Below the pieces are notes generated by a model. That model did no database searches. It saw only the letters and a list, made by a program, of their open reading frames with translations, and had not been told where the DNA came from. This document shows, piece by piece, positions 16,992-24,955 of a stretch of DNA of 64,000 bases. This DNA is from Burkholderiales bacterium (GTDB lineage Bacteria > Pseudomonadota > Gammaproteobacteria > Burkholderiales > SG8-41): contig DATAJS010000013.1 of the NCBI GenBank assembly GCA_036262035.1, positions 372,001 through 436,000 on the forward strand. The letters run 5' to 3'. Each line of letters starts with the position of its first letter. The stretch's first letter is position 1. Made by a program: the position numbers and the translations under genes.

Positions 16992-17987
16992 CTACTCCCG
17001 CTGCGTGCCGGGCCGATAACCCACGGCCTTGAGTCGATACGCTTCTCCCAGCGGGCGGCCATTCGGGACGGTCAGCCACAGTCTCAGGAGCGAGCGCTTC
17101 GACGACGGCGAATCCTTGAAAGGCGTTCGGGCGTGCAGGACGGTGTAGTTGTTGATCATCAGGATCTCACCGGGCTCGAGCATGAAGCGTAGCTGGATGT
17201 CGTCGCGCCCGGCAAGCGCTTCGACCAGCTTGGTCGCCTCGTCGAATTCCGCCCGCATGTCGTGGCGCGAGCCGTGGGCGCGTTCGTAGAACCCGCGGTT
17301 GAAGAGGCAGCTGAGGTGACCTTCGACATAGCTGAAGACCGGAATCCTGAGATCCTCGTGAGGTTTGGCCCTGAGCGTCGCCTCCTGGCTGGTCATGTAG
17401 TAGCCGTCATAGAGCACATCGAGCAGCTCCGGCCGGCTGGCGAGGATGGCGTTGTGGATGGCCGCGGAGCTCGCCAGCAGGCTGTAGCCGCCTTCAGCGG
17501 CCTTCTGGACGCACATGAGCCCCGCGATGGTCACGTTGTTGTCGGTGTGGGGTCTCAGCTCGCCGGAACCCTTGTAGCCGCGGCCGGTGGGATTGTCCGG
17601 ACCGATCTCGGTCTGCGTCACTCTTCCGAGGCGGTCTCCGCCATAACTCTGGCTGACCGGCACGCCGAGATGCAGGCCGAAGCCCCAGTAGATGCGCTCG
17701 AATTGCTCGTCGCTGTAGCGCTCCCGCGTGAGGCCCGAAACGATCACCGAACCTCGGCCCTTCAGCACGATGTCGCGGACCTCGGCCATCAGCGGCTCGA
17801 TCGCGGGATGGGCGAACTGCTCGCGCGTCACCTCGAGCGGCTCGATGTCCGCCGTCGCGGCCAGGATCGCGTCGAACGCATCGAGGTGCGGTTGCTCGAG
17901 ACGATAGACGAGACCCTGCTTGCCGCCGAGGGATCGTCCGGTCCAGGCGCTGGGGTGATCGATGTGTTCACGATGAACGTAAGTCAT
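16992..17987 (-). CDS. TauD/TfdA-like Fe(II)/2-oxoglutarate dioxygenase
   Basis: A 331-residue TauD-fold oxygenase, somewhat longer than classical TauD. His147 and Asp149 in RPHTDNN and His285 in TVLHARTPF form the iron triad; SSKRSLLRLWL supplies the distal Arg expected to bind 2-oxoglutarate. The ATG at 17987 follows GGAAG. It begins 14 bases after the CaiB gene stop and precedes the dehydrogenase remnant by 9 bases, so it belongs to the catabolic run. It could hydroxylate the acid or acyl intermediate handled by that run. Confidence 0.9.
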   Translation of the reverse strand: MTYVHREHIDHPSAWTGRSLGGKQGLVYRLEQPHLDAFDAILAATADIEPLEVTREQFAHPAIEPLMAEVRDIVLKGRGSVIVSGLTRERYSDEQFERIYWGFGLHLGVPVSQSYGGDRLGRVTQTEIGPDNPTGRGYKGSGELRPHTDNNVTIAGLMCVQKAAEGGYSLLASSAAIHNAILASRPELLDVLYDGYYMTSQEATLRAKPHEDLRIPVFSYVEGHLSCLFNRGFYERAHGSRHDMRAEFDEATKLVEALAGRDDIQLRFMLEPGEILMINNYTVLHARTPFKDSPSSKRSLLRLWLTVPNGRPLGEAYRLKAVGYRPGTQRE

Positions 17988-18001
17988 TGTGTCTTCCAGA
18001 A

Positions 18002-19213
18002 TCAAATTACGTGCATCGCGCGCAACTTCTCCAGCTCGTCGCTCGCAATGCCGAGACGTCCGCCGAGCACCTCCGCGTTGTGCTCCCCGAGACGCGGCGC
18101 TGCGCGCGCGGCGTTCATCGGATTCTCTCCATCCAGCAGGAATCCCGGTCCCGGGTACTTCAGCGCGCCCGCCTCGGGATGCTCGAGCTCGACGAAGAAG
18201 TTGCGCTCCTTGAGATGAGGCGAATCGACGACCTGCTGCGGGCTTTGCACGAGCCCGATGACGAGCCCGCGCGCCATGGTCTCGCGCATGAGGTCGAGGT
18301 TGCTCCATTCTTTGAGCTTCGGCGCCACGAGATCGCGAAGCTCTTCCCAATGCTCGTTGCGCGACGCACGCGTGGCGAACTTCGGATCGAGCAGTCGCGG
18401 CTCGCCCAGGAACTCCGACCAGACCTGCATCGGCTTTCCGCCAGTCCCGGCGGTGGTGAGCGTCACTTCGCCGTCCTTCGTGGGCAGGTGCATCCCGTCC
18501 ATCACGAAGTTGTCCATGCCGCCGCGGCGGATGCTCCGTCCGAGATACGAGTGGTTCTGGATGAGCATCGAAGGCGTCGCGATTGCGGCTTCCATCACCG
18601 AGACGTCGATGTGCGTGCCTGCGCCCGTCCGGTCGCGATTCAACAGCGCCGCCATGATCGCGATGACGCCGTTGCGGCCGGCGGTGAGCTCCATCTGCTG
18701 CAGCGCCGTACCCATCGGCGGCTTGTCCGGGGGACCCGTGACCGCATAGAGGAAGCCGCCCGTCGCCTGCGCGATCAGGTCGTTGCCCCGGTAGTGCGCG
18801 TACGGTCCGGTCTGCCCGAACCAGGTGATCGAGACCAGGATCGCTTGCGGATTCGCGGCTGAAAGCGTGGCGTAGCCGAGCTCGAGCTCGTCGAGACGAC
18901 CGGGCTCGAAGCTTTCGATGATGACGTCGGCGTCAGCGGCGAGCTTACGCAGGAGCGCTCGGCCTTCGGCCTTATCGAGATCGAGCGTGATGCCGCGCTT
19001 GTTCGTGTTGAGCGCGAGGAAGGTCGTGCTCTTGCCGGGGTGCGGCTCGCCGTCGATGAACGGCGGCTCGAAGCGCGCTGCGTCCCCGCGGCCGGGGGGC
19101 TCGACCTTGATCGTGTCGGCGCCCTGGTCTGCGAGCAGCTTCGCGCAGAATGCGCCGGAGAGATCAAACGCGAGCTCGAGGACTTTGATGTCGGAGAGGA
19201 TGCCGCCGCTCAT
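18002..19213 (-). CDS. CaiB/BaiF-family CoA-transferase, Glu at nucleophile site
   Basis: A 403-residue class III CoA-transferase by overall sequence: IKVLELAFDLSGAFCAKLL, ADTIKVE, NTNKRGITLDL, ITWFGQTGP and GAGTHIDVSVMEA. At the position of the catalytic Asp (aDyaaG in relatives) it reads MELTAG, so Glu175 replaces Asp. Whether Glu can serve is not known, so activity may be altered. It is translationally coupled to the second CaiB gene upstream by a 4-base ATGA overlap (19210-19213), suggesting a heteromeric or paired role. Confidence 0.88.
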   Translation of the reverse strand: MSGGILSDIKVLELAFDLSGAFCAKLLADQGADTIKVEPPGRGDAARFEPPFIDGEPHPGKSTTFLALNTNKRGITLDLDKAEGRALLRKLAADADVIIESFEPGRLDELELGYATLSAANPQAILVSITWFGQTGPYAHYRGNDLIAQATGGFLYAVTGPPDKPPMGTALQQMELTAGRNGVIAIMAALLNRDRTGAGTHIDVSVMEAAIATPSMLIQNHSYLGRSIRRGGMDNFVMDGMHLPTKDGEVTLTTAGTGGKPMQVWSEFLGEPRLLDPKFATRASRNEHWEELRDLVAPKLKEWSNLDLMRETMARGLVIGLVQSPQQVVDSPHLKERNFFVELEHPEAGALKYPGPGFLLDGENPMNAARAAPRLGEHNAEVLGGRLGIASDELEKLRAMHVI

Positions 19214-20460
19214 GGCGCTTTCTCCTCGGGCCGCGGCCGATTCGAGATGACGCCGTCTGCGGCGAGCGCGCTGATCTCTTCAGCGGACAGGCCCGCGACC
19301 TCGCGCAGCACCTTCTCGTTGTGCTCGCCCAGGTCGGCGGTATGGCGGATCGCCATGGACAGGCCGGGGATGCGAAACGGTCGTCCGGCATACGTCCGGG
19401 GACCGCCTGCGCGCTGAAGGGTCTGGATGAACTCGCGGTGCGAAAGATGCGGATCCTCGACGAGATCGGCCGCGGTCATGACGGCGCCGGCGTGCACGCC
19501 TTGCGCCTGCAGCGATCGCATCAACTCCCGCGCGTCCTGTGCAGCGGTCCACGCGCCGATCTTTGCGTCGAGCTCGTGCCGGTGCTCCCAGCGGCCCTGC
19601 ACCGTGTCGTAGCGCGGATCCTGCGCCCAGGCCGGCGCGCCCATCGCCTTCGTAAGCCGAGCCCACTCCGCATCGTCGGACACCGTGATCGCGATGTGAC
19701 GATCGTCACCGGCGCATGGATAGAGGTTGTGCGGCGCTTTCCACAGGTGAGAGGTGCCCAGCCGCGGCCGCGTGATGCCGCGCTGAGCTTCGAGCATCGC
19801 CGGCCCGATGCACGATACGCCCGTCTCCAGCATCGACAGATCGATGCGCATGCCCTGGCCCGTCCGGTTGCGGCGATAGAGCGCGAGCAGCAGCGCGTAG
19901 GCGACGTTGTTGCCCGTCGAGTGATCCATGTAGTTGTTGCTCGCGCGTTTCGACGGCCCGCCTTCGAAGCCGGTGAGGTACGACATGCCGCACACCGAAT
20001 CGACCGTGCGCGCGCGGGACCCGGCGCTGCGCCACGGCCCGGTATGGCCGTAGGCGGTGCTGGAGAGCGTGATGATGCGCGGATTGATCGCCGCGAGGCT
20101 CTCGTGGTCGAACCCGTAGCGCTTCATGGTGCCGGGCCTGAAGTTGTCCGTGACGATGTCGCAGTGCTTCACGAGCGAAAGGAACACGTCTTTCCCCGCG
20201 GGCGTCGCGACCTGCAGGCAGAGACTCTGCTTGTTGCGCGTCCCGAAGTACGCGAGGTTCGCGCCCTCGTTCCACCATTCCGGGCCCGGCTTGCCGTCGG
20301 GGAACGGTCCGGCCTTCCGGTCCTGGAGGTGCTCGACGCTTTCGATGCGGATCACCTGCGCGCCGAGGTCCGCCAGGAAAGCGGTGCCCCACGGCAATGC
20401 GTGCACCTGCTCCAGCGTGAGCACGCGTATGCCTTGGAGCAGTGGCGATGCGGCGCTCAT
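19210..20460 (-). CDS. CaiB/BaiF-family CoA-transferase
   Basis: A 416-residue class III CoA-transferase with the expected nucleophile, Asp179, in YMDHSTGNN. Other marks are IRVLTLEQVHALPWGTAFLA at the start, AQVIRIE, the STAYGHTGP loop and GQGMRIDLSMLE. The ATG at 20460 is used because it overlaps the HAD gene stop in an ATGA; a longer frame to 20649 only runs antisense-free through that gene. It is the upstream partner of the Glu175 paralog. The CoA donor and acceptor are unknown. Confidence 0.9.
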   Translation of the reverse strand: MSAASPLLQGIRVLTLEQVHALPWGTAFLADLGAQVIRIESVEHLQDRKAGPFPDGKPGPEWWNEGANLAYFGTRNKQSLCLQVATPAGKDVFLSLVKHCDIVTDNFRPGTMKRYGFDHESLAAINPRIITLSSTAYGHTGPWRSAGSRARTVDSVCGMSYLTGFEGGPSKRASNNYMDHSTGNNVAYALLLALYRRNRTGQGMRIDLSMLETGVSCIGPAMLEAQRGITRPRLGTSHLWKAPHNLYPCAGDDRHIAITVSDDAEWARLTKAMGAPAWAQDPRYDTVQGRWEHRHELDAKIGAWTAAQDARELMRSLQAQGVHAGAVMTAADLVEDPHLSHREFIQTLQRAGGPRTYAGRPFRIPGLSMAIRHTADLGEHNEKVLREVAGLSAEEISALAADGVISNRPRPEEKAP

Positions 20461-20837
20461 CGCGGCGCCCAGAGATGATCGATGGACGTGTCGGGGTAGA
20501 AATAGACGAAGCCGTTGCGCTCGGCGTAGTGCTTGTCCATGTTCGTGTCGCCGATGTGGAAATACCGTTCGGCGCTGAATTGCGCTTTCACCTGGTCGAG
20601 CCGGTGCTTCAACACCGTGAAAGAGACGGGCACGCCGTACGCTTCCCACATGCGCTGCTGCCAGCTCACCGTGCGGTCCGAGCAGCTGCCGATGATGTAA
20701 CCGAGGGCGAGGGCCTCCCGCACGCGCGCGATGGTGATGATGCCCGGCGGCTCGCCGACTTCGAGGGTGCCGTCGATGTCGAAGCTGATGAGGTTCGGCA
20801 CGTTCGTCAGCCCGGATGCTTCCCGAACATCATCCAC
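20457..20837 (-). CDS. HAD-like hydrolase, minimal form
   Basis: A 126-residue haloacid-dehalogenase-fold protein with no cap domain. Motif I is DIDGT (Asp20 and Asp22 from the longer start), motif II is the Ser in IGSCSD, a Lys follows near 77-84 and motif IV is GDTNMD (Asp97, Asp101). It may hydrolyse a small phosphate ester. The start is uncertain: GTG at 20837 overlaps the thiolase-like gene by 31 bases, and GTG at 20801 lies 6 bases after its stop. It is coupled to the CaiB gene by ATGA. Confidence 0.78.
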   Translation of the reverse strand: MDDVREASGLTNVPNLISFDIDGTLEVGEPPGIITIARVREALALGYIIGSCSDRTVSWQQRMWEAYGVPVSFTVLKHRLDQVKAQFSAERYFHIGDTNMDKHYAERNGFVYFYPDTSIDHLWAPR

Positions 20838-22120
20838 CCGCCGCTAGGCGGCGTGGTGAACGCCGCGAGCGCCGTCTCGGCGCGCACCGTCACCTGCCGC
20901 GCGCCGGCCGTCCCGCGGAGCTGCTCGATGCTGTCGGTGTACATCGCGCTGCGCACGCGCCCCGTGCCGAGATTGCCGCCGCTCGAGCTGAACGGATGCG
21001 GGCCCTTGACGCTGATGTCGCCGGCGTAGAACCCGAACGCGTCGCCGCGCTTGACGCCGTGCCACTGGAACGCTTCCAGGTAGAACTGCGTCATGATCGA
21101 GTAGCCGTCGTAGGGGTTGAAGATGTCGACGTCCTTCGGCCCCAGCCCCGCGCCTTCGTACATCCGCTTCGCCGCGCGGTCGGTCCACATCTCGATCTCG
21201 TCCAGATCTTCCTGGGTGCTGCGCTTCTTGAAGCTGTGCTGCGAGTGATTGAGCACGTAGACCGGCTTCTGCTTCATGTCTTTCGCGCGATCCGCGGTGG
21301 TGAAGAGATACGCGGTCGCGGCCTGGACCGGGCGGTCGCAATCCCAGATCCGCAGCGGATTCAGGATGAAGCGCGAGCTCTCGTAGTCCTCGACCGTGAT
21401 GGGCTCGACGCCGTGCGTCGCATTGAAGCCCCACGGCGTGAGCATGCCGTTTTTCTGCTGGTTGATGACGAACGGCGCGAGATCGTCGTGCCGGCCGCCG
21501 TATTTGAGGCAGTACTGGTTGTGCGGAAAGATGTTGATGAAGTCGTTCCCGCCGTGATTACCCCACGGCACCGTCCACTGCCGCGCGCCGCGTGCGTAAT
21601 CGTCGGCGTTCTCGCCGCCGCGGCGATAGCGTCCCTCGAGATTGCCGCACGGATAGATCATCAGGCACGTGGTGCACATCCCGTCGCCGACGGCCTGCGC
21701 CGCCATGCCGATCATCTCGCCGATCGTCGGCACGCCCGTGGGCGCGAACTTCACGTTCTTGAAGCCCATGTTCCTGACGAGCCACTCGGCGTTGACGAGC
21801 GTGAGGCCCCACTCGGAATCGTACGGCGGATCGAAGTACGGCCGCGGCGCCCATTTGGAGGCCGAGCCGCCGCTGGGGCCCGCGATATGGCTGTCGCAGC
21901 AGATCACGCCGTCGATTTGGTCGGCCGTGACGCCCGCCTCGTCCATCGCTTTCTGGCATGCCAGCATGCAGTAGGCGCCGAGCGTCTTGTCCATCGAGAC
22001 GCCGTCCCAGCGGCGATCGACCGGCGAATGGCCGAGCCCGGCGACCGCGACTTTGCCGCGATGCTCCCATACGCCGAGACCGTCCTTGTCCCTGCGCCAG
22101 TTGTAGTTACTTTGCGCCAT
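20807..22120 (-). CDS. Thiolase-superfamily protein (SCP2/Ltp2-like), Cys-less
   Basis: A 437-residue thiolase-fold protein of the SCP-x type. A late motif SSSGGNLGTGR matches the NtsGG.L..GR of this group. At the site of the nucleophilic Cys (CxTG before the MARQ-like helix) it reads GVPTIG, with no Cys, and HDCF is replaced by YDGY. Such Cys-less proteins paired with DUF35, as in steroid side-chain degradation, are retro-aldol lyases. The DUF35 gene lies 9 bases upstream. I infer a CoA-thioester aldolase rather than a true thiolase. Confidence 0.85.
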   Translation of the reverse strand: MAQSNYNWRRDKDGLGVWEHRGKVAVAGLGHSPVDRRWDGVSMDKTLGAYCMLACQKAMDEAGVTADQIDGVICCDSHIAGPSGGSASKWAPRPYFDPPYDSEWGLTLVNAEWLVRNMGFKNVKFAPTGVPTIGEMIGMAAQAVGDGMCTTCLMIYPCGNLEGRYRRGGENADDYARGARQWTVPWGNHGGNDFINIFPHNQYCLKYGGRHDDLAPFVINQQKNGMLTPWGFNATHGVEPITVEDYESSRFILNPLRIWDCDRPVQAATAYLFTTADRAKDMKQKPVYVLNHSQHSFKKRSTQEDLDEIEMWTDRAAKRMYEGAGLGPKDVDIFNPYDGYSIMTQFYLEAFQWHGVKRGDAFGFYAGDISVKGPHPFSSSGGNLGTGRVRSAMYTDSIEQLRGTAGARQVTVRAETALAAFTTPPSGGWMMFGKHPG

Positions 22121-22129
22121 GCATCCCCC

Positions 22130-22537
22130 TCACACTACGCGCCATTCGTGTATCAGCTGACCCGGCGCGACTTCCTCGAACGTCACTTCCACGGCCGCTC
22201 CGACGGGCACCTCGTACGGCGGCGTTCCCGGAAGGTTGGAATAGAAGTTGATCGTCGGGTCCTGATCGAGCTTCACCATCGCGAGGTTGTAAGGCTGGTC
22301 GGGCATGCGGCGATTGAGCCGGCCGTCCTCGATGACGGCGAATGCGGCGATGTGGCCCTTGCCGGCGACCTCTTTCCAGCCGAGCTGTGCGGCGGACCCG
22401 CAGACCTGGCAGCTCGCCTGCGGCGGATACTGAAGCTTGTCGCAGGCCGCGCAGTGCTGGAGCAGCAAGCGTTTCTGGTTCACCGCGTCCCAGAACGGCT
22501 TGCTCACCTCGTCGGCGACCGGTATCAGTTTGGGCAT
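22130..22537 (-). CDS. DUF35 zinc-ribbon/OB-fold protein, partner of the thiolase
   Basis: A 135-residue protein with an N-terminal rubredoxin-like zinc ribbon (Cys29, Cys32, Cys43, Cys46) and a C-terminal OB fold (about 55-130). This DUF35 (OB_aCoA_assoc) architecture is found beside thiolase-like proteins, binds acyl-CoA and forms the partner subunit in aldolase or thiolase complexes. It sits 9 bases upstream of the Cys-less thiolase-like gene and 10 bases after the VOC gene in one operon, which supports a complex. Confidence 0.92.
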   Translation of the reverse strand: MPKLIPVADEVSKPFWDAVNQKRLLLQHCAACDKLQYPPQASCQVCGSAAQLGWKEVAGKGHIAAFAVIEDGRLNRRMPDQPYNLAMVKLDQDPTINFYSNLPGTPPYEVPVGAAVEVTFEEVAPGQLIHEWRVV

Positions 22538-22547
22538 TCGGTATCCG

Positions 22548-22937
22548 TCAGGCGGGTTCGCGTTCGTTCTTGTCGAAATCGAGCTCGACCTTCGCGCCGT
22601 TCGGATCGTCGAAGAACAGCTGCCACGTCCCGTACTCGGGCAGGCGGCGCAGATCGTAATCGATCGCGCGCGCTTTCAGATTCGCGATGGTGCCCGCGAG
22701 GTCGATCCCGGTGAACGCCATGTGGTCGATCACGCCTTTCACGAGCGCCTCCTTGGGCTTGTTCGCGATGACGTGCAGGATGGGGTCGTTGCCGCCGCGC
22801 GCATACAGCCAGGCGCCGGGAAACTTGAACGGCGGCCGCGCGCCGGGATGCAGGTCGAGCAGATCGGCGTAGAAGGTCAGGGTCTTGTCGAGATTGTCGG
22901 TGAGCACGGTGAAATGATTCATGGCTGCAGCGGGCAT
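22548..22937 (-). CDS. VOC (glyoxalase/bleomycin resistance) superfamily protein
   Basis: A 129-residue vicinal-oxygen-chelate protein with two paired beta-alpha-beta-beta-beta units: NHFTVLTDNLDKTLTFYADL at the start, DHMAFTGIDL in the middle and FFDDPNGAKVELDF at the end. Putative metal residues are His8, His68 and a C-terminal Glu. GGAGGAGATC precedes the ATG at 22937. It is the first gene of the run down to 14889, so the main promoter is expected in 22938-23082, where I see no clear consensus element. Confidence 0.85.
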   Translation of the reverse strand: MPAAAMNHFTVLTDNLDKTLTFYADLLDLHPGARPPFKFPGAWLYARGGNDPILHVIANKPKEALVKGVIDHMAFTGIDLAGTIANLKARAIDYDLRRLPEYGTWQLFFDDPNGAKVELDFDKNEREPA

Positions 22938-23082
22938 TGCGATCTCCTCCGGTTTCGTTCAGTTGGATGGGCATGCCGTCGGCGCCGCGACCGGCAATCT
23001 GATGCGCATTTGCGTCCCCCTAATCTTCACCGGCAAGCGCAGCGGGTGCCGCTCGTTCGCGGGGCGATGTGTCCGCAGAACC

Positions 23083-23967
23083 TCAGTGCGTTGCCCAGCC
23101 GGCGATGGTGGTGCGAAGCATTTTGCGGCGCAGCGGCAGCTGGTAATCCTGCACCGCCTTGTGCATGCAAAGACAGTTGTCCCAGAACACCACGTCGCCG
23201 ACTTTCCAAGTATGACGGTAGATGTACCTGGGCGACAGATAGTGATTTTTCAGCTCGTCCAGCAACGCGTTCGAGGATGGCTCGTCCCAGCCGACGACCG
23301 CGCAGGTCTGGTCTCCGCTGAGGTACAGGCACTTCCGCCCGGTCAACGGGTGCCTGCGCACCAGCGGATGCACCACGTCCGGAAATTCCCTCGCCTGCCG
23401 CTCGATGCGTTGCCGCAGCTCGGCGTCGTCGGTCCCTCTTTCCTTCGCGCGCTCCAACTTCTTTTTCGCGGCATGACTCGCGCTGTTGACGGCATACACC
23501 CCTTCGAGCTTTTCCTTCATGTCGGCCGGCAGGTCGTCGTACGCCGCAGCGCCGCTTGCAAACAACGTATCGCCGAGCGTCTCGCCGTCCCTGACTGGTA
23601 CCTCGACCGCGTACAGGATGGACCCGCGCGGAGGCTCCCTGGTGAAAGACATGTCCGTATGCCAGTTGGCGCCGGCTTCCTTCATGCCGATCGGCTTGCC
23701 GTTTTCGATGATGTTGGACACGACGAAGATTTCGGGGAAGCCCGGGAGAAGATAGTTTCCCAGCGGATATTCGAGGAGCTTCCCGAACCTTGCGCTGAAG
23801 TCGACCAGCTCGCGCGGCGAGAGGTTCTGCCGGCGAACGACGATGACGCCGTATTCCCGGTAGGCGTGATCGAGCTCCTGAAACGCGCGCTCGTCGAGCG
23901 TCGTGAGGTCGATCCCGACGAGCTCATGACCCAGCGGCGCGGACGTCTTCCTGATCTCGAGAGTCAT
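23083..23967 (-). CDS. TauD/TfdA-family Fe(II)/2-oxoglutarate dioxygenase
   Basis: A 294-residue TauD-like oxygenase. His103 and Asp105 in NWHTDMS and His269 in CLCMHKAVQDY make the iron triad; the Arg-rich RRKMLRTTI strand holds the 2-oxoglutarate Arg. It starts with LEIRKTSAPLGHELVGIDL, a classic TauD opening. It lies 16 bases downstream of a Bug receptor gene, so the receptor probably imports the substrate that this enzyme hydroxylates. The 145-base gap after it contains no feature I can support. Confidence 0.92.
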   Translation of the reverse strand: MTLEIRKTSAPLGHELVGIDLTTLDERAFQELDHAYREYGVIVVRRQNLSPRELVDFSARFGKLLEYPLGNYLLPGFPEIFVVSNIIENGKPIGMKEAGANWHTDMSFTREPPRGSILYAVEVPVRDGETLGDTLFASGAAAYDDLPADMKEKLEGVYAVNSASHAAKKKLERAKERGTDDAELRQRIERQAREFPDVVHPLVRRHPLTGRKCLYLSGDQTCAVVGWDEPSSNALLDELKNHYLSPRYIYRHTWKVGDVVFWDNCLCMHKAVQDYQLPLRRKMLRTTIAGWATH

Positions 23968-23983
23968 GGCTTCTGCCTTTCGT

Positions 23984-24955
23984 TCATTCGGGCTTCGCGC
24001 CGGACGCCTTGACGACCTTCAGCCATTTCGCGATCTCGGCTTTGATCATCGCCGCGAATTGCTGCGGCGTATTGCCGACGGGGTCGAGCCCCTGTGCCGC
24101 GAGCTTGTCCTTCATGTCCGGCGCGCCGATGATCGAGACCAGCACCTCGTGCAGCTTCGCGACGATCTCTCGCGGCGTGCGGCCGGGCGCGAGGATGCCG
24201 TACCACGACGTCGCTTCGTAACCGGGCAGACCGGACTCGGCGATGGTCGGGATGTCGGGCGCCGCAGGCGAGCGCTTCGCGGAAGTCACCGCGATCGGCC
24301 GCAGCTTCCCCGACTTGATGAACGGCATCGCCGAAGGCATCGTCGGAAAGATCAGCGATACCTGTCCGCCGATCACGTCGGTGAACGCCGGCGCGTTGCC
24401 TTTGTACGGCACGTGCACCATGTCGATCTTCGCCATCAGCTTGAAAAGCTCGCCGGCGAGATGCGGCGGCGTGCCGCTGCCCGCGGACGCGTAGTTGATC
24501 TGGCCGGGCTTCGCGCGCGCCAGCGCAATCAGCTCCTTCACCGTTTTCACCGGCAGCGACGGATTCACGACGAGTATGCCGGGCGACGTCGCGATCTGGG
24601 TGATCGGTGCGAAATCGTGGATCGAGTCGTAAGGCAGCTTCGGATACAAGCCCGGGTTGATCGCGTGGCTGGCGCTCACCAGGATGATCGTGTAACCGTC
24701 CGGCGGCGCTTTCGCGACGATGTCCGTTCCGATCGTGCCGCCCGCGCCGCCGCGATTGTCGACGACGACCTGCTGGCTCAGCGTCTCGCTCATCTTCTGC
24801 CCGAAAAGCCGCGCGAGAAAGTCGGTGCCGCCGCCCGGCGGGAACGGCGCGACCAGTCGGATGGGCTTCAGCGGATAAGCGGTTTGCCCATGCGCCGCCG
24901 TCGTGCACCCCAGCGCTGCGGCCAGACACGCTGCGTAGCGCAACACTGCGCCCAT
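23984..24955 (-). CDS. Bug/TctC-family periplasmic solute receptor
   Basis: A 323-residue Bug-family receptor with a signal peptide ending near AAHGQ. It has YPLKPIRLVAPFPPGGGTD, a VDNRGGAGGTIGTDIV loop, PPDGYT, VHVPYKG and a C-terminal WLKVVKASGAK helix. The ATG at 24955 shares one base with the TGA of the upstream dehydrogenase gene (TGATG), so translation is likely coupled. It forms a three-gene unit with that dehydrogenase and the TauD-like oxygenase downstream. Confidence 0.92.
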   Translation of the reverse strand: MGAVLRYAACLAAALGCTTAAHGQTAYPLKPIRLVAPFPPGGGTDFLARLFGQKMSETLSQQVVVDNRGGAGGTIGTDIVAKAPPDGYTIILVSASHAINPGLYPKLPYDSIHDFAPITQIATSPGILVVNPSLPVKTVKELIALARAKPGQINYASAGSGTPPHLAGELFKLMAKIDMVHVPYKGNAPAFTDVIGGQVSLIFPTMPSAMPFIKSGKLRPIAVTSAKRSPAAPDIPTIAESGLPGYEATSWYGILAPGRTPREIVAKLHEVLVSIIGAPDMKDKLAAQGLDPVGNTPQQFAAMIKAEIAKWLKVVKASGAKPE

